Of a stretch of DNA of 64,000 nt, positions 19,384-31,933 are shown in pieces. Every line of letters starts with the position of its first letter. Positions within the stretch are counted from its first letter, which is position 1. The notes under the pieces were generated by a model. That model saw only the letters and a program-made list of their open reading frames with translations. It was not told the origin of the DNA and did not search any database. Source of the DNA: Sabellastarte sp. h YS-2021 (lineage: Eukaryota > Annelida > Polychaeta > Sabellida > Sabellidae); assembly GCA_964017235.1 (NCBI GenBank), contig OZ024927.1, positions 50,845,293 to 50,909,292 of the forward strand, given 5' to 3'. Both the position numbers and the translations under genes were made by a program.

Positions 19384-22300
19384 TGAAAATTTTAATTACT
19401 TAAATGTAGCTTTTATAAGCTATAAGCTTACCATGTGGAACTGAATGCTATCTTGGGAGGCTGTAGGCATCCAGCCAACGTCCAAGAAAATCCCCAGGTT
19501 GTATGTGATCCCTGTAGTGTTCTTCCGCAATCTTCCTTTTTTCTCATTGCAATTTTGACCATACCCTTCCGCAATCTTCCTTTTTTTCTCATTGCAATTT
19601 TTGACCATACTCTTCTCAGCTCTAATACAGCAGGGAGGCAGGGTGGGACTCTCTTCAGTTTCACATGGTAAGCTTGTAGCCTATAAAAGCTACATTTAAG
19701 TAATTAAAATTTAAAATTTTATTGCACTACAATAGCTTACCAATGCTGAATCCATCTGCTAGGCAGAGGGATTACAACTGAGACTGGAAGTGTTGTCAAT
19801 CTTTCTTGGATTTTGATTAATTAGATCAGAATGAATGTTTTGAAAAGCCAGTCTGAGTCCTGCTTACAGTGCCCAAGTACCGGGAACTGGGCCTGTAAGA
19901 AGCCAAAATCCAGAAATTGAATAAATGACAGTGCTAAAACTGTCTGGATGTTCAGACTGAAGGAGAAAGTGTAGCCATGCTCACTTATGCGGAGTATAGC
20001 CCCAAGGGCTTCACTACAATGAACACAAGCCCTAGGCTTGAAAATCTCATTAACTTGCCACCCTAAAAATGAGATTATGGGAACACCTGAATAAGTCCTT
20101 AATACATTATACAAGTAAATACTGAAACAAAGATAAATGACCTTACCCTACATCCTGAGGAGGTAGACATATACCTAGACCTGTCAAGTGCTTTAACTTG
20201 GACCAAGTCCAAGCCTTGTTATGTTTGTTTGTAAGAAAGTAGGATAGTTTGTTTTAACCAAGAAGAGAGTGTAGCGAGCCTGATGTCTGAGGTGTGTCCT
20301 TTCTTGAAGGAAATAAAAAGTAGGGATCAAGACCCTCTTAGGTCTTTGGTTTGATCCAGGTAGTACCTCATGGCCCTTACCAGACACAAGGTCCTGTCTT
20401 CTTTGAATTGTCTATCTACAATGGTAGTCAAAGCAAGAATGGTCACTGGAAACACGCTTTGAGAACCTTCTTTTGCTAATTGGTTTTTGGCTATGAAATC
20501 TGAAGAAGGGAACAAGGCTACCTTTTCTCATTGGCCTAGATTAGATACTTTGTTTGCAACCCCGTCATGAATTTCGCTGTGGTGCTTGTCGTAGGCCAAA
20601 GCTAGCAAGAAAGCAGTTTTGAGAGTAAGATGTTTGAGGTCTGTGTCTTTCATAGGCTTAAAGGGTGCTTTTGTGAGCTCACTACGCACAACAGAAAGGT
20701 TCCATTCTAGAAGATTCCTGGAACTTTTGGGACGATCCCTGTGAAAACTCGGGAGTAATTTGTTAAGGTCTGAGCTTTGGGAAATATGGAGCCCCGCTGG
20801 GAGCAAGGTATCATCAAAGGCCATTCTATAACCATCAATGGTCGAAGGGCACCTGTTTAGATCCTGGTACAGGTACATGAAAAAAGTCTGAGACTTGTTT
20901 TGCAGAGGGAGTGGAGAAATCCACTAAATTTTCTCTGCACCATTTCTCAAATAGGGCCTACTTTGACTTGTAGATGTTCCTTGTTGATGACCTTTTTGGG
21001 GGAGCAATTCTCTCTGCCACCTCCACAGAGAAGCCTTGTTCTTGGAGCTGTCCACTGCTAGACACCAGGCATGGAGGTTGAGATGTTGTGGATTGCTGTA
21101 AAACACATAACTGTGGGAGTGTTTGAGAAGAGTTCTTGACACTGGTAACTGAAGTGGGATCTCTGTTGAGAGCTGCACTAATTCCCAAAACCAGGGCATC
21201 CCTGGCCAGCCTGGAGCTATTACAATGATCAGACAACTGGATTGCCTGATTTTTTGGATCACCCAGTGAAGGAGAGCTGTGGGAGGGTAAGCATAAGCAT
21301 TGAGACCCAGCCAGTTTATGTTCAGAGCGTCTATGTCCCAAGCATTTTGGTCTAGGACTGGAGATACGTACAGTGCAACTTTGTGGTTCAGACGAGTGGC
21401 AAATAGATCTACACGAGGAATGAACCACTTTTGATAGATCTGTTTGAACACCTGCGGATGCAGTGACCATTCTGTTGATTGGACTTGGTTTGACCTGGAC
21501 AGAAGGTTGGCCATCACATTCAGACACCCTGGAATCTGTCTGGCTCTTAGGGTTATCTGATAATGATGGCACCAGGTCAAGATCTTCCCCAGGAGAGCGC
21601 ACATCTCCACTGAGTGGGTTCCTCCTTGTTTGTTTATGTAGGCTACTACTGTTGAGTTGTCCATAGCAACTAACACTGTTTTGGTTTTGACACTGGTCCT
21701 TGAACCTTTGAAGAGTCAGAGAAACTGCCTTCAATTCTAAAACATTTATGTGTAGCCTTTTTTCCCTATCTGACCACAGACCCTTTGTAGAGACTTGCTC
21801 TAAGTGAGCACCCCAGCCTTCGTTTGAGGCATCTATAAAGAGTTGGATACTGTGGTCTTTGGGATGAAGGTCTGCACCTTTTATCACATTTGCGGAGTTT
21901 TGCCATCACTTTAGGTGAGCTGAAATGGTCTCTGACCAAGGAAGGAGGGTTTCCAATGACTGATGATCTCTCCAGTGCTCCTTGAGGTGAAACTGTAAGG
22001 GCCTCTTGTAAAGGCATCCCTCCTGGACCATCTCCTCCATTGAGTCAAGCAACCCAATTAGCGACATCAAACATCTCGCGTAGGATCAATTCCTGAAGGA
22101 TGAGCCATCTCTCTTGAGTGGGTTTTACAAGGGCTGAATCTAGGTGGTATTTGTAGCCCACGAACGAAAACACCTGAGTAGGTTTGAGTTCGGACCTCTC
22201 CTGATATATTATCCACCCTCCTAAGGACTGTGTCAGGTCTACCGTGGTCTGAGTGTTCACTTGTGCTTCTTTGTGAGACTGGGCCCTAATGAGCCAGTCA

Positions 22301-25300
22301 TCCAGGTATTGGTGAAGCCCAATTTCCCCTTGTCAGGGCCATCAGCTTTACTTCCCATACAATTATTGTAAAGACTTGTGGGCCGTGGCTGGGCTGAGTG
22401 GAAGAGGGGTAAATTGGAACACCAGAGAATTGTGGCAAAACCTGAGGTATTTCCTTGAGTTTTGATGCATGGGGATATGAAGATAGGTGTCTGATAGGTC
22501 TCTCAACAATACCCATTCCCCTAGAATCATAGAGGCCCTGATGGACTCTGGAGTTTCCATTTTGAACCTTTATACAAGTAGGAAGGTGTTGAGCCTGCTT
22601 AGGTCTATTACTGGCCTCCACCTTTGGTGAGGCTTGGGCACTAGAAACAGCCACCCTTTCTATTGTGTTTTTTTAACAGAAGAGACTAAATACAAGCAGC
22701 CAGAGCTTGGGCTTTTTGAGGGCCTTATATCCTGAGTGAATCAGGGGAACTATGGCTACTTTTGGTCTTGAGATGAATGGTAGAACGTAACCATTGGTAA
22801 TAATGTTCAACACATTGTTTGAACATTTGTTTGCCAGTCTCTTCTGAAAGAACGGAGGCAACCTCCTACTGGTGGACTGAGGGAGGCTTTTAAAGAGTCA
22901 TTGGGGGAGGGGTTTCCACAACCTCGTCCCCTTGAGTGAGGTTGAAAACAACCTTTGGAGCCTCTGTACAATTTCCCCCTACCTGAGGAAACGATTGGTT
23001 ACAGCTTTGAGAGGAGTGGCCCCCATAGGGACGCTTTCTATAGGAGCCTCTTTTCTTATTGTGGTGAGGACCATGAAAGTGCTTATTTTGATAGGGTTCG
23101 AAACCCTGTGATTCTTTATGGGTGCCTTTTTAAAGGAGGAACTCTTCTCTGTCCTTAACCAATTGAGACTTGAACAAAGGAGTAGGCCAAAAGGGCGAAT
23201 TCCTAAGTTTCTGGCATCTCAAATCCCCTAGATGTGGTTCAAGCAGGGGCATCTCAGTCTTACCAGCAGGCCAGTGTTACCAATGGTATACAATTCCCTC
23301 TGGAGGATATGGGCTAAGGATTTGCTTAGGCAGGCTAGAGCTCTATGCTGATAAGAATCCTCTTATTCAAAACCTCAAAGTAGTCACAGGCGTTTTCACA
23401 GCCACGCCTGGCTACTTTTTCAGGATTGGCACCCTTTTGAATCTGGCTTTTAACCTTTTTAAAAGTAGACTTGAGATTGTCCTGGCACTTCTCCATGGTG
23501 GTGTTACAGACAGAAACAGTCTTAGCAAAGGTAACCGCAAAGTTAATGGCGCAGAGATTCTAGTGCCTAGCTTGGTGTTCAAGTTCTTTAAGACCTTGTA
23601 GGCGAACCTTGCCCATAGGGGCCCCAGATGGTTTTGGAGAGATGCAGATTTTGGCAAAATCTGAATTTAACTCCTGCAATTTGTCCTCAAACAAGGTTGT
23701 CCCACCTTGTACCATTTTGTTGTGGAAGCAGGGGGTTTGATATATTTACCCTCGGGTAAATTAGAGGCCTGGAAGTCCTGTTCAAACTTTTCAAAAGCAT
23801 CTTTGAGGTAAGGACTTAGAGGAAGCATAGCTCAAGGGCCTCTTGGCCTGAGCTCCTGTTGGCCTTTTACATCATCCAGCCCCAGAACAGTAGTAGAGGA
23901 CCTAGGCATAGTTTCCCTGGGGTCAGGGAGATCTAGAACGTGCCTAAAAGTCTCAACTTCCTCTGCGTACTGTAAGGGCAAGTCAGACATGTCTACCTCC
24001 CTATAATAGACTGGGTCTGGATCAGTTTGCTGTTGGTCTTGCTCAGAAGGAGTCCTTTGGGGCTTAGGAGACTTTTTAATTTAGACAGAGGACTGTTCTT
24101 CCTCTGAAGAAGATGACTGTGACATGTATTTTGCCCCAAACCTTATGTTTTCTTTTGTCCGCGTGTTTTTTGGCTCTCACCGAACACACCAGTTCAGATT
24201 GTTCGGATTGTTCGGAGTGATGATCCAATCTGTTTGGATCTGAGCCATGCTTGGAATGAACACTCTGTCTGAACCGTGGAGGAAGAGAGGGACCACGAAA
24301 GCCCATTTCCATAGGTTCATCCATGTGTTCGGATGCTTGGGTGTTTGGTTGTTGAGTGTTCGGATTTTGGTTCAGAGGAGATGACAATTCATCAGTCTGA
24401 TTGCTTGTTCCAGTTTTTGAAGTTGAAGCAGAGGTCTGATCCAACCCCGCTTCTGAGGCCTTTTTCATTGTTTGAGACTACATGGCCTCAAGCATGGATA
24501 CCTGGAACACTCCCATTTGCTATTGCAGTTGGATGTTAAATTGTGTACCCAGGGATTTTTCTTGTTTGCTTTCAATCTTATGTTGTAAAGCCGTGCCTGG
24601 GGTGGGGGACAGTTTTTGGAGTTTTTAAGGATAATGTTTCAAAATGTAAGGGTTGGGGGTGTGGAGGAGATGAAAATAAGTTTTCTGCAGCACCCTCAAG
24701 GTCTGCCTGTGAATCAGAAAACGCCTCCACGTCATCATCCCCCAACAAATCCAGTTCATCTTTAGATGTATCAGCCACTTTTTGTTTCTGAACATATCTA
24801 CGTCTATATGTTTAATCTTGAGAAGCTGTTCTTCAGTAAATGAGGTGCAAATATTGCACAGCTTTTCATTAGTCAAACAGGGGTCATCCCCTTTCCCAGC
24901 TTCTCTGCAAGATAGACAATAGTTATGTGAATCAAAGGGGAGACAAAAGTGGTGAACCTTTATGATCTGGGCTTGTTAGAACTTGCTTGGTGGGGGGACA
25001 TTTTTACAGCAATAAATCCGAGCAGTCCGAATTGGAACTCTCACAACAAATGAAAACTTAAGAATTACTTATCATGCAATGTTCAAAACTTTACAGAATA
25101 TGCTATGACAATTAATACAGTAAATGGCTAAATAGAAACATCCAACAATACGTATGTGCTGAGAAAACAGTAAAATATATATGAGTGATAATAAACACTT
25201 CCTAGTCACGTGGCCAACAAGAAAAGAAGGAAGATTTTTGGAAGAACACTACAGAGATCATGTACAACCTGGGGATTCGGTCAACACTAAACGTCTATTT

Positions 25301-25382
25301 TTCTTGGACGTTGGCTGGATGCCTGAGGCCTCCCAAGATAGCATTCACTTCCACATGGTAAGCTGTTGTAGCACAATAAAAT
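19384..25382 (-). mobile_element. DIRS-like tyrosine-recombinase retrotransposon, family 1, old copy
   Basis: Inverted termini (CTTACCATGTGGAACTGAAT on the left, ATTCACTTCCACATGGTAAG on the right) continue inward through the block CCAGCCAACGTCCAAGAAAA and its complement. An internal complementary region lies at about 19,660-19,750. In minus-strand order the parts are a gag-like region at about 24,950-22,940, reverse transcriptase at about 22,900-22,000, RNase H at about 21,890-20,920 and tyrosine recombinase at about 20,880-20,150. The copy is broken many times, roughly ten or more, and its termini have diverged, so it is the oldest of the three DIRS copies here. The left terminus contains a tandem duplication of about 55 bp (19,510-19,615). 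Confidence 0.85.
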
Positions 25383-25798
25383 GTGGTTTATTTTATATTA
25401 AAATCTGCTGAGGGTTTTATTTTAGGCAATTTGTGAAATGATATTTTAGCACATTATCACACACAATATAATTCAGAACATAATAATGACTGATTTCTAT
25501 TAAGTCTAAAAAATAGACAGTGTTATATCTTACTGCTGTTTCCATTTCATCTAAAATCTCAACTAATAGAGTTACTTTTCTGCATTTTGAATTAATTTAT
25601 TTGTTTAAACAAATTACTTGAATAAAACAAACATTGTCAATAAATCTATCTATACTTGCAACACTGTCATATGTTAAGTATTGTTTCTGTTCTTTCATGT
25701 TTCTAAAACATATTATCTGCAATCTTCATGTAGTCAAAACAGAGAGAGAGGGAGAGAATATTACATGTATTAAATTAGCAGATTAAAAGGGAATGAAT
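25383..25798. other. spacer between two DIRS copies
   Basis: AT-rich host sequence with a short GAGAGAGAGGGAGAG run. No feature is recognised. Confidence 0.4.
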
Positions 25799-27157
25799 TT
25801 GAAAATTTTAATTACTTAAATGTAGCTTTTATAAGCTACAAGCTTACCATATGGGACTGAATGCTTTACTGGTAGCCGCGAGGAACTACGACCAACGTCT
25901 AAAAAAAAGACATTTATTCTTGGCCGTAGCCTCAGGTTGTCGTCACGTGATCTGCCCCTTTGTAAGCACTTTTCTCGTTGAGATTTTAAGCCCATACCCC
26001 TCAGCTGTAATACAGCAGGGAGGCAGGGTGGGACTCTCCTCAGTCCCACATGGTAAGCTTGTAGCTTATAAAAGCTACATTTAAGTAATTAAAATTTTCA
26101 ATTTTATTGCGCTACAATAGCTTACCATGTGGGACTGAATACTGAATCCAACCGTCCGGAGGAGGGATTACAGCTGAGACTGGCAGATAAGTCTGTTTTT
26201 TCTTAGAATTTTGATAACAATAGTAGAATGAAAGATCGAAAGTACCAGTCTGAGTCCCGTCTACAGGGCCCCAATCCCGAAGACCAGGCCTGTAGAAGCC
26301 AAAAACCTGAATGAATGACAGTGCTAAAAAACTGTCAGGGTGTTTGACGAGAAGAAGGTGTGTACCCTAGATACACAGGTAGGGTCAGTCCCGAGGACGA
26401 TCACGGAAGAACCTGAGCTTAAGGCTCGGGAACTGAGTAAAATTGCAAATTTTAATTAGTAAATTAAATTTTTATTAGTTAATACCTTACCTACCAGACG
26501 ATAGCTATAGCCCGGCGCCAGCCGGTCCCGCCAAACGAAAGAAAAAGACGTCCCGGGTTTCACCCCCGGCAGGACCGGCACACTACAATCCACTCGCCAG
26601 GTGGCCTAGTTCCTGCCTCACTCGCCAGAGGGACGTGACGTCATAGCATCTTTTTCGTCCCTAAGATTGAATGATGAAGGCTGGAAGCGGGGAAGGCCGG
26701 GTGGGAATTTCCCGTCTGGTAGGTAAGGTATTAACTAATAAAAATTTAATTTACTAATTAAAATTTGCAATTTCATTGCGTTAATACATCTTACCTACCA
26801 GACGATAGCTAGAATAACTACCCAGTGGAAGGAGGGCAGCCTTCTGAGGATTGGAGAAACTCTTATATTATACCTAGGTGTGAGGTTCTAGTCCTTTGAG
26901 GAGACATGTTAGTCTCAAGGGTAACTAGACCCACCTGCCCCCCCCCTTTTTGACTGCTCTGAGGGGAGGAAGAGAGTAAGAGTTCAAGTCAATGATTCCC
27001 ATGGTTAACCTGGAAGAGTAGGGAAAGTCCTATACCCAGAGGATTACTCTGAAGTAAAAGACTTTGAGAAGCCAAGGCCTAGGCTAAAAGTGAGCCTACA
27101 CCTAAAACTAACTAGTATGTACACTATATATAATTATATACAAAGAAGCTTAGGGGA

Positions 27158-27840
27158 CTAGTGGTGGATTTGTTGGGCAGCCACCACAGGACCCAAGTGA
27201 AAAAGCTCCTTATCTGCCCAGGCAACATCCTTAAGGTAAAACTGTGTAAAGGTGTTGTGGGACTTCCAGTGGCATGCTGCTAGGATCTGGTCCAGAGATA
27301 TGCCACCTTGAAAGGCTTTGGAGGCCGCAAAGGCCCTAACATCATGGGCCTTAACCTGATGTAAGGTCAAGGAATCTTGGTCAGAGAGATCATAACACAA
27401 CACTACTGTTTGTTTGATCCAGGACGAGATAGTGGCAGGAGAGATGTCCTTGTTAAAACCTTGTTTGAATGAAACAAAAACTAACTCCTTTCCCGTTCTT
27501 AGGTCCTGCATTTTGTCCAGGTAGTAGCGAAGAGCCCGAACGGGGCAAAGGGATCTGTCTTCCTTTAAAGACTTATCCAGAGTGGGGGCTAAGGCTGGAA
27601 TGACCACAGGGGCCACGCACTCTGGTCCCTCTTTTGCCAAGTGATTTTTCGCCAAGAAGCTTGGTGAAGGGTAGAGGGAAACTTTGGACCAGTCAGCTTG
27701 GTGTCTGATATTTTTGTTTAACCAAGCGTGAATCTCACTCCTGCGTTTTCCTGAAGCCAGGGCTAGGAGAAAAACAGTTTTGAAAGTAAGGTGCTTCAGA
27801 GAAGCCTTTCTGAGTGGTTCAAAAGGCGCTTTTGTTGAAA
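27158..27840 (-). CDS. tyrosine recombinase part of the young DIRS (fossil element)
   Basis: The frame contains VRALRYYLDKMQDLRTGKE, then LHQVKAHDVRAFAASKAFQG (the H-x-x-R block of tyrosine recombinases) and ACHWKSHNTFTQFYLKD, which carries the expected catalytic Tyr. In the DIRS group this enzyme joins a circular DNA form to the target. It lies downstream of the reverse transcriptase on the same strand, as usual for the family. Confidence 0.8.
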
Positions 27841-29735
27841 GGTTGGGTCACTAGATCTGGGTGGTGTGGAAGACAAAGAGGAACCCTCGCAGATAGTTCC
27901 ACTAGGTCCCAAAACCAAGGCATGTTGGGCCATCCCGGGGCAATCAGGATTGCTCTGCGATACCAGTGATCTGACAGCTTGCTGACCACCTTCCCCATCA
28001 GAGACACTGGGGGGAAGAGGTACATGTCCAGGTCCTCCCAGGATAATGTCAGAGCATCCACTGACCAGGCCTTTGGGTCTGGAATTGGGGACACAAATTG
28101 AACTAGCTTGCAGTTGTACCTTGTTGCAAACATGTCCACTCGGGGATAATGCCAGGTTTGACAAAGGAGGTCGAAGGTCTCTTGATGGAGGGACCACTCC
28201 GTCTGAATGACCTGCCTTTGGCGAGACAATTTGTCTGCAATTACATTCAGACGGCCTGGAATGTGTCTGGCCTTCAGTACTATTTGATTGAGGCTGCACC
28301 AACATAGGAGCCGCCAAAGAAGGGCACAGAGTGAGCCTGACCTCATACCTCCTTCCTTGTTGATGTATGCCACAACCGTGGTGTTGTCTGTGGCAATCAG
28401 GACGACCTTTCCTTGCACTAGATGTTGGAATCTTTTTAGTGCTAACAACACGGCTTTTAGTTCTAAGAAGTTTATGTGCAACTTGCTTTCGGGCACTGAC
28501 CAAGTACCGCTTGCTGTGAAGTCGCCTAAGTGAGCACCCCAGCCTTCTTTTGAGGCGTCTGTAAAGATTTGAACTGCGTGTCGCAGGGGGTGTAAGGGCT
28601 GACCCTTTAGGACATTTTCCTCTTGGGTCCACCACTGCAGGTACTGATGGAGAGACCTCGGAATTGGGATCTCCTTTTCCAGAGATTCTGGGACTCTCCA
28701 GTGTTTCTTGAGGTGCCACTGAATAGGTCTCATGTGCAGTCTGCCTAGGGTCACCTGTTTTTCTGTCGCAGTGAGAAGACCTATAAGAGACATGAAAGTT
28801 CTCACTCGGCAAGATCTGTTCTGTAAAAGCACTGTTATTTTCTGTTGAAGGGCTTCCCAACGATTTTGAGTAGGCCTGACTACTCCGTTGAGTAGGTCGT
28901 ACTGGTAGCCTACGAAGTCGAAGACTTGTTGGGGTTCCAGTTCTGATTTTTGCATGTTTACCATCCAGCCCAACTCCTGGCAAAGGGCTAGGAGGGACTG
29001 GGTTCCCTGGTGGCAAGATTCTTTGGTAGGGGCTCGAATCAACCAGTCGTCTAGGTACTGGTGGATTCTTATACCCTGTGACTGAGCCATTAACTTGACC
29101 TCTTTGACCACACCAGTGAACTCCATGGGAGCTGTTGACAGGCCAAAGGGAAGTGCCTGAAACTGGTACGACTGGTTCTGAAAGTGGAACCTGAGGAATT
29201 TTCGGGATGTGTAGTGAATTGGGATGTGGAAGTAGGCGTCGCTGAAGTCTAGCGATGTCACCCACTCCTCTTGTTGTAGAGAGGTCCGGATTGTCTCTGG
29301 AGTCTCCATTTTGAATGTTTTTACGCATAAAAACTGATTTAGAGTACTGAGATCCAAGATTGGCCGCCACTTGTGGTTCGGCTTTGGGACAATGAACAGT
29401 CTGTTGAAAAAGGCTAGTGAGGTTTGAACCCTGACCCTCTCTACTGCCTTTTTCTCGATCAGAGCTTGTACAGCTGCTTGCAAGTGGGAGTCTCTGATGG
29501 GGTTTGCATAGCCACTTACTATCAGGGGATCCCTTACTAAGGGAGGTCTTACTTTGAAGGGAAGAACATAACCCTCCTTTAATATGGACACTACTTTTGG
29601 GTTTGCACCCTTGTGAGCCCATATTTCCCAAAAACTCTGAAGACGTCCCCCCACTGGTTGGACACTTGCAACATTGGGGACATTTGGAACATTTGGAGCA
29701 GAAACAAAGTGACCGACAAAAGAAGCACTTTTCAC
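27819..29735 (-). CDS. reverse transcriptase and RNase H part of the young DIRS (fossil element)
   Basis: A 638-codon frame starts with VGGRLQSFWEIWAHKGANP and KEGYVLPF. It has the RT fingers/palm (FFNRLFIVPKPNHKWRPILD, SLDFSDAYFHIPI, ALPFGLSTAPMEF) and the active-site block HQYLDDWLIRA. RNase H follows as QIFTDASKEGWGAHL, LHINFLELKAVLLAL and IATDNTTVVAYINKEGG. The C-terminal block VDMFATRYNCKLVQFVSP is shared by DIRS elements of several animals. A Cys-rich stretch in an overlapping frame lies just upstream, and overlapping frames are normal for this family. Confidence 0.9.
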   Translation of the reverse strand: MKSASFVGHFVSAPNVPNVPNVASVQPVGGRLQSFWEIWAHKGANPKVVSILKEGYVLPFKVRPPLVRDPLIVSGYANPIRDSHLQAAVQALIEKKAVERVRVQTSLAFFNRLFIVPKPNHKWRPILDLSTLNQFLCVKTFKMETPETIRTSLQQEEWVTSLDFSDAYFHIPIHYTSRKFLRFHFQNQSYQFQALPFGLSTAPMEFTGVVKEVKLMAQSQGIRIHQYLDDWLIRAPTKESCHQGTQSLLALCQELGWMVNMQKSELEPQQVFDFVGYQYDLLNGVVRPTQNRWEALQQKITVLLQNRSCRVRTFMSLIGLLTATEKQVTLGRLHMRPIQWHLKKHWRVPESLEKEIPIPRSLHQYLQWWTQEENVLKGQPLHPLRHAVQIFTDASKEGWGAHLGDFTASGTWSVPESKLHINFLELKAVLLALKRFQHLVQGKVVLIATDNTTVVAYINKEGGMRSGSLCALLWRLLCWCSLNQIVLKARHIPGRLNVIADKLSRQRQVIQTEWSLHQETFDLLCQTWHYPRVDMFATRYNCKLVQFVSPIPDPKAWSVDALTLSWEDLDMYLFPPVSLMGKVVSKLSDHWYRRAILIAPGWPNMPWFWDLVELSARVPLCLPHHPDLVTQPFNKSAF

Positions 29736-29932
29736 ACTTTATTTGACTTTTGATCTTTGATTTTGGCCTTACGTCTTTCTTTTGCGACTGCCACCTTGTT
29801 ACAGTAGGTACACGACATACAACATGATAAGAAACATTTGTTGGAACAGATACAAAAGAGTTTCTTGTTATGACACTTTGTACAGAACTGACTGGCCGGG
29901 CCACCGGCACCGGACTTGACTTGCAGTAATTG

Positions 29933-31933
29933 TCATTTATACTGTGTCTTCTCATGAGCCATCTTGGTACCACGTCCGGGTTGACCACCCCGGCCTCTGC
30001 CCCGGCCTCTATTGCGGGAACCAAACGCTTTCCAAGCTGGTAGTTCCTTTCCGGCTTGAGAAGTTGTTTTAGCAGTGTCTTGAGGTTTCCAACCAGTACT
30101 GTAGGGTTGGTATCTCTGTTTTCTGCCTCTACCGGCGAACCCCCCGCGGCCCGGGCCGGGCTGGGAAGTACGTCGGGAAGCTTCTAATTGGTTTATTTCA
30201 TCCTCAGCTTTTCTAATAGCAGCATCTGGAAATAACCCATATCCATTCAGGGGGCAATTTCTCAAGGAATTGAAAGTATCTGGTTTAATCCCCGGTTTCA
30301 CAGCTTCCAAGTATGAATCCCTACGGAGTAGGGTCAAATTTGCCATCTGCACAAATGTAAAGTCTGCCAAATGTTGTAGAGATTTACCCATGGCGAAACT
30401 GACATTCTGGTTAAATGAAGATAAATACAAAAGTTCATCCAATGCACCTTGAGCTTTGACAGAAGACTTGCCTTTCTTAAGTTCACTTTGTAAAATATGC
30501 AATTGTTCTTGGAAGGCATCCTGTATTTTGGTAATACAGCGATTAAACCCCGCTGACTGGTTGCAAATATATGAAGACTCTTTTGCTGCTTTCTCCCACT
30601 TACGCATAGTGTCTTGTGATAGTGGGCGGGATGGAGGCTGAGGAGATGCAGAAGATATGGTTGAAATCCTGGGGAATGAACTATTTATCTTCGCCGCATC
30701 ATTTGGCCAAGAATTCACTGATTTACCCGGCCTAGTTGGATCTGTAGGCTCCGCCGGGTGTATCCCATACCATCTGCTCTGGGATTTGGGGGGTCTGAGG
30801 AATTGGTCCACATGCAGGCCACCTGGATCACTAGATTTTGAAGGATATCCTTCTATCAGTACAAGGTTTAGAGTTTCTAGTTTTCGGCACAACCAATCTT
30901 CCGGAGGAAGATCCACAGAAATCTTGCCCACAGGTTGAGAACGGTGACCTGCCCAAGGATTATCAGTGCGGGATTGAGGAGAAAACTCCAGGTCAGGAAT
31001 GTGTGTCCATCCCATGAACGCGCGGACGCCTCTCACAGTCTCGCGGTAATTTTGATCTTCACTGAGGACCCGGTCCGGGTCTGAGGTTTCTAAGTCTGGG
31101 GATTCCTCTGCGTCAGATAACTCACCCTCTTCAAATGTTTCCTGAGGATTGACATCGCGGAAGGTGACCGGCCCGGAGCCGGAAGAAGGTTGTTGAAATG
31201 CAGCTTGAGAGGAAGCAGACATAGCAGCTGACGAAACAGTAGCCACCGGAGCAGGGTGTTTAAACATAGGTTCTGCTTCCGGGTAGAGGTTTTGAAGTGG
31301 AGATTGTCTGTCAGCAATTGAAAAATCCTGATCTCTAGGCTCATCCGGGCCAACAGCCGGACCGGCTGGGCCGGAAGAAGCCGAAGTAGAGACAAAAAAG
31401 GGTGTCTGGGAAAGAGCACCTGCTGGAGCAGCATGAGAGACCGGTACTTTGACCGGAGAAAATGTTGGATTTTGTACAGAAGGTGAGGAGCGATGTCCTA
31501 AAGTGATAAGCGCCTCAAGCCTGGCCATACGAGTGGCCCACTTTTCGTCCAGTTCCTGAAGATCTTTCTTAAACTGAGGCACAGGAAGGGACAAATCCGG
31601 AGCAGAAGAAACAGATACAGCAGGTTCTTGTTCTGGCTGGGCATCAAGTACTACCACAGAAGACGGATCGACTAACACTTCCTTTGCTTTAGCCTTTTCC
31701 TTTCTGAGTTTATAGGTAGGAGTACTTAACTTGAGCACTTGCTCCGGGGTAAGGACACTGCAAAAGTCACACTGCAGATTTTGAACACAAGGGTCATCAC
31801 CCTGTCCTTTCTCGCGACAACGCGCACACCTACTATGTTTGTCAAATGAAGCCATAATATGGCCACACGCACCCTTTTTCTGTCCTGGAGATGCCATGAT
31901 AGAACAGTTAACTAATGGCAACACTTCCGACAC
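29933..31933 (-). CDS. gag-like frame of the young DIRS (fossil element)
   Basis: A 666-codon open frame. Near the N-terminus is a Cys/His cluster (ACGHIMASFDKHSRCARCRE, then DPCVQNLQCDFC), also present in family 1 copies as CREAGKGDDPCV...CTIC. A Pro/Ser-rich middle, a helical region (ESSYICNQSAGFNRCITKIQ) and a Gly/Arg-rich C-terminus (SRNRGRGRGRGGQPGRG) follow, as expected of a nucleic-acid-binding structural protein. The start may be the first Met or the internal MASPGQKKG. Confidence 0.8.
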   Translation of the reverse strand: MSEVLPLVNCSIMASPGQKKGACGHIMASFDKHSRCARCREKGQGDDPCVQNLQCDFCSVLTPEQVLKLSTPTYKLRKEKAKAKEVLVDPSSVVVLDAQPEQEPAVSVSSAPDLSLPVPQFKKDLQELDEKWATRMARLEALITLGHRSSPSVQNPTFSPVKVPVSHAAPAGALSQTPFFVSTSASSGPAGPAVGPDEPRDQDFSIADRQSPLQNLYPEAEPMFKHPAPVATVSSAAMSASSQAAFQQPSSGSGPVTFRDVNPQETFEEGELSDAEESPDLETSDPDRVLSEDQNYRETVRGVRAFMGWTHIPDLEFSPQSRTDNPWAGHRSQPVGKISVDLPPEDWLCRKLETLNLVLIEGYPSKSSDPGGLHVDQFLRPPKSQSRWYGIHPAEPTDPTRPGKSVNSWPNDAAKINSSFPRISTISSASPQPPSRPLSQDTMRKWEKAAKESSYICNQSAGFNRCITKIQDAFQEQLHILQSELKKGKSSVKAQGALDELLYLSSFNQNVSFAMGKSLQHLADFTFVQMANLTLLRRDSYLEAVKPGIKPDTFNSLRNCPLNGYGLFPDAAIRKAEDEINQLEASRRTSQPGPGRGGFAGRGRKQRYQPYSTGWKPQDTAKTTSQAGKELPAWKAFGSRNRGRGRGRGGQPGRGTKMAHEKTQYK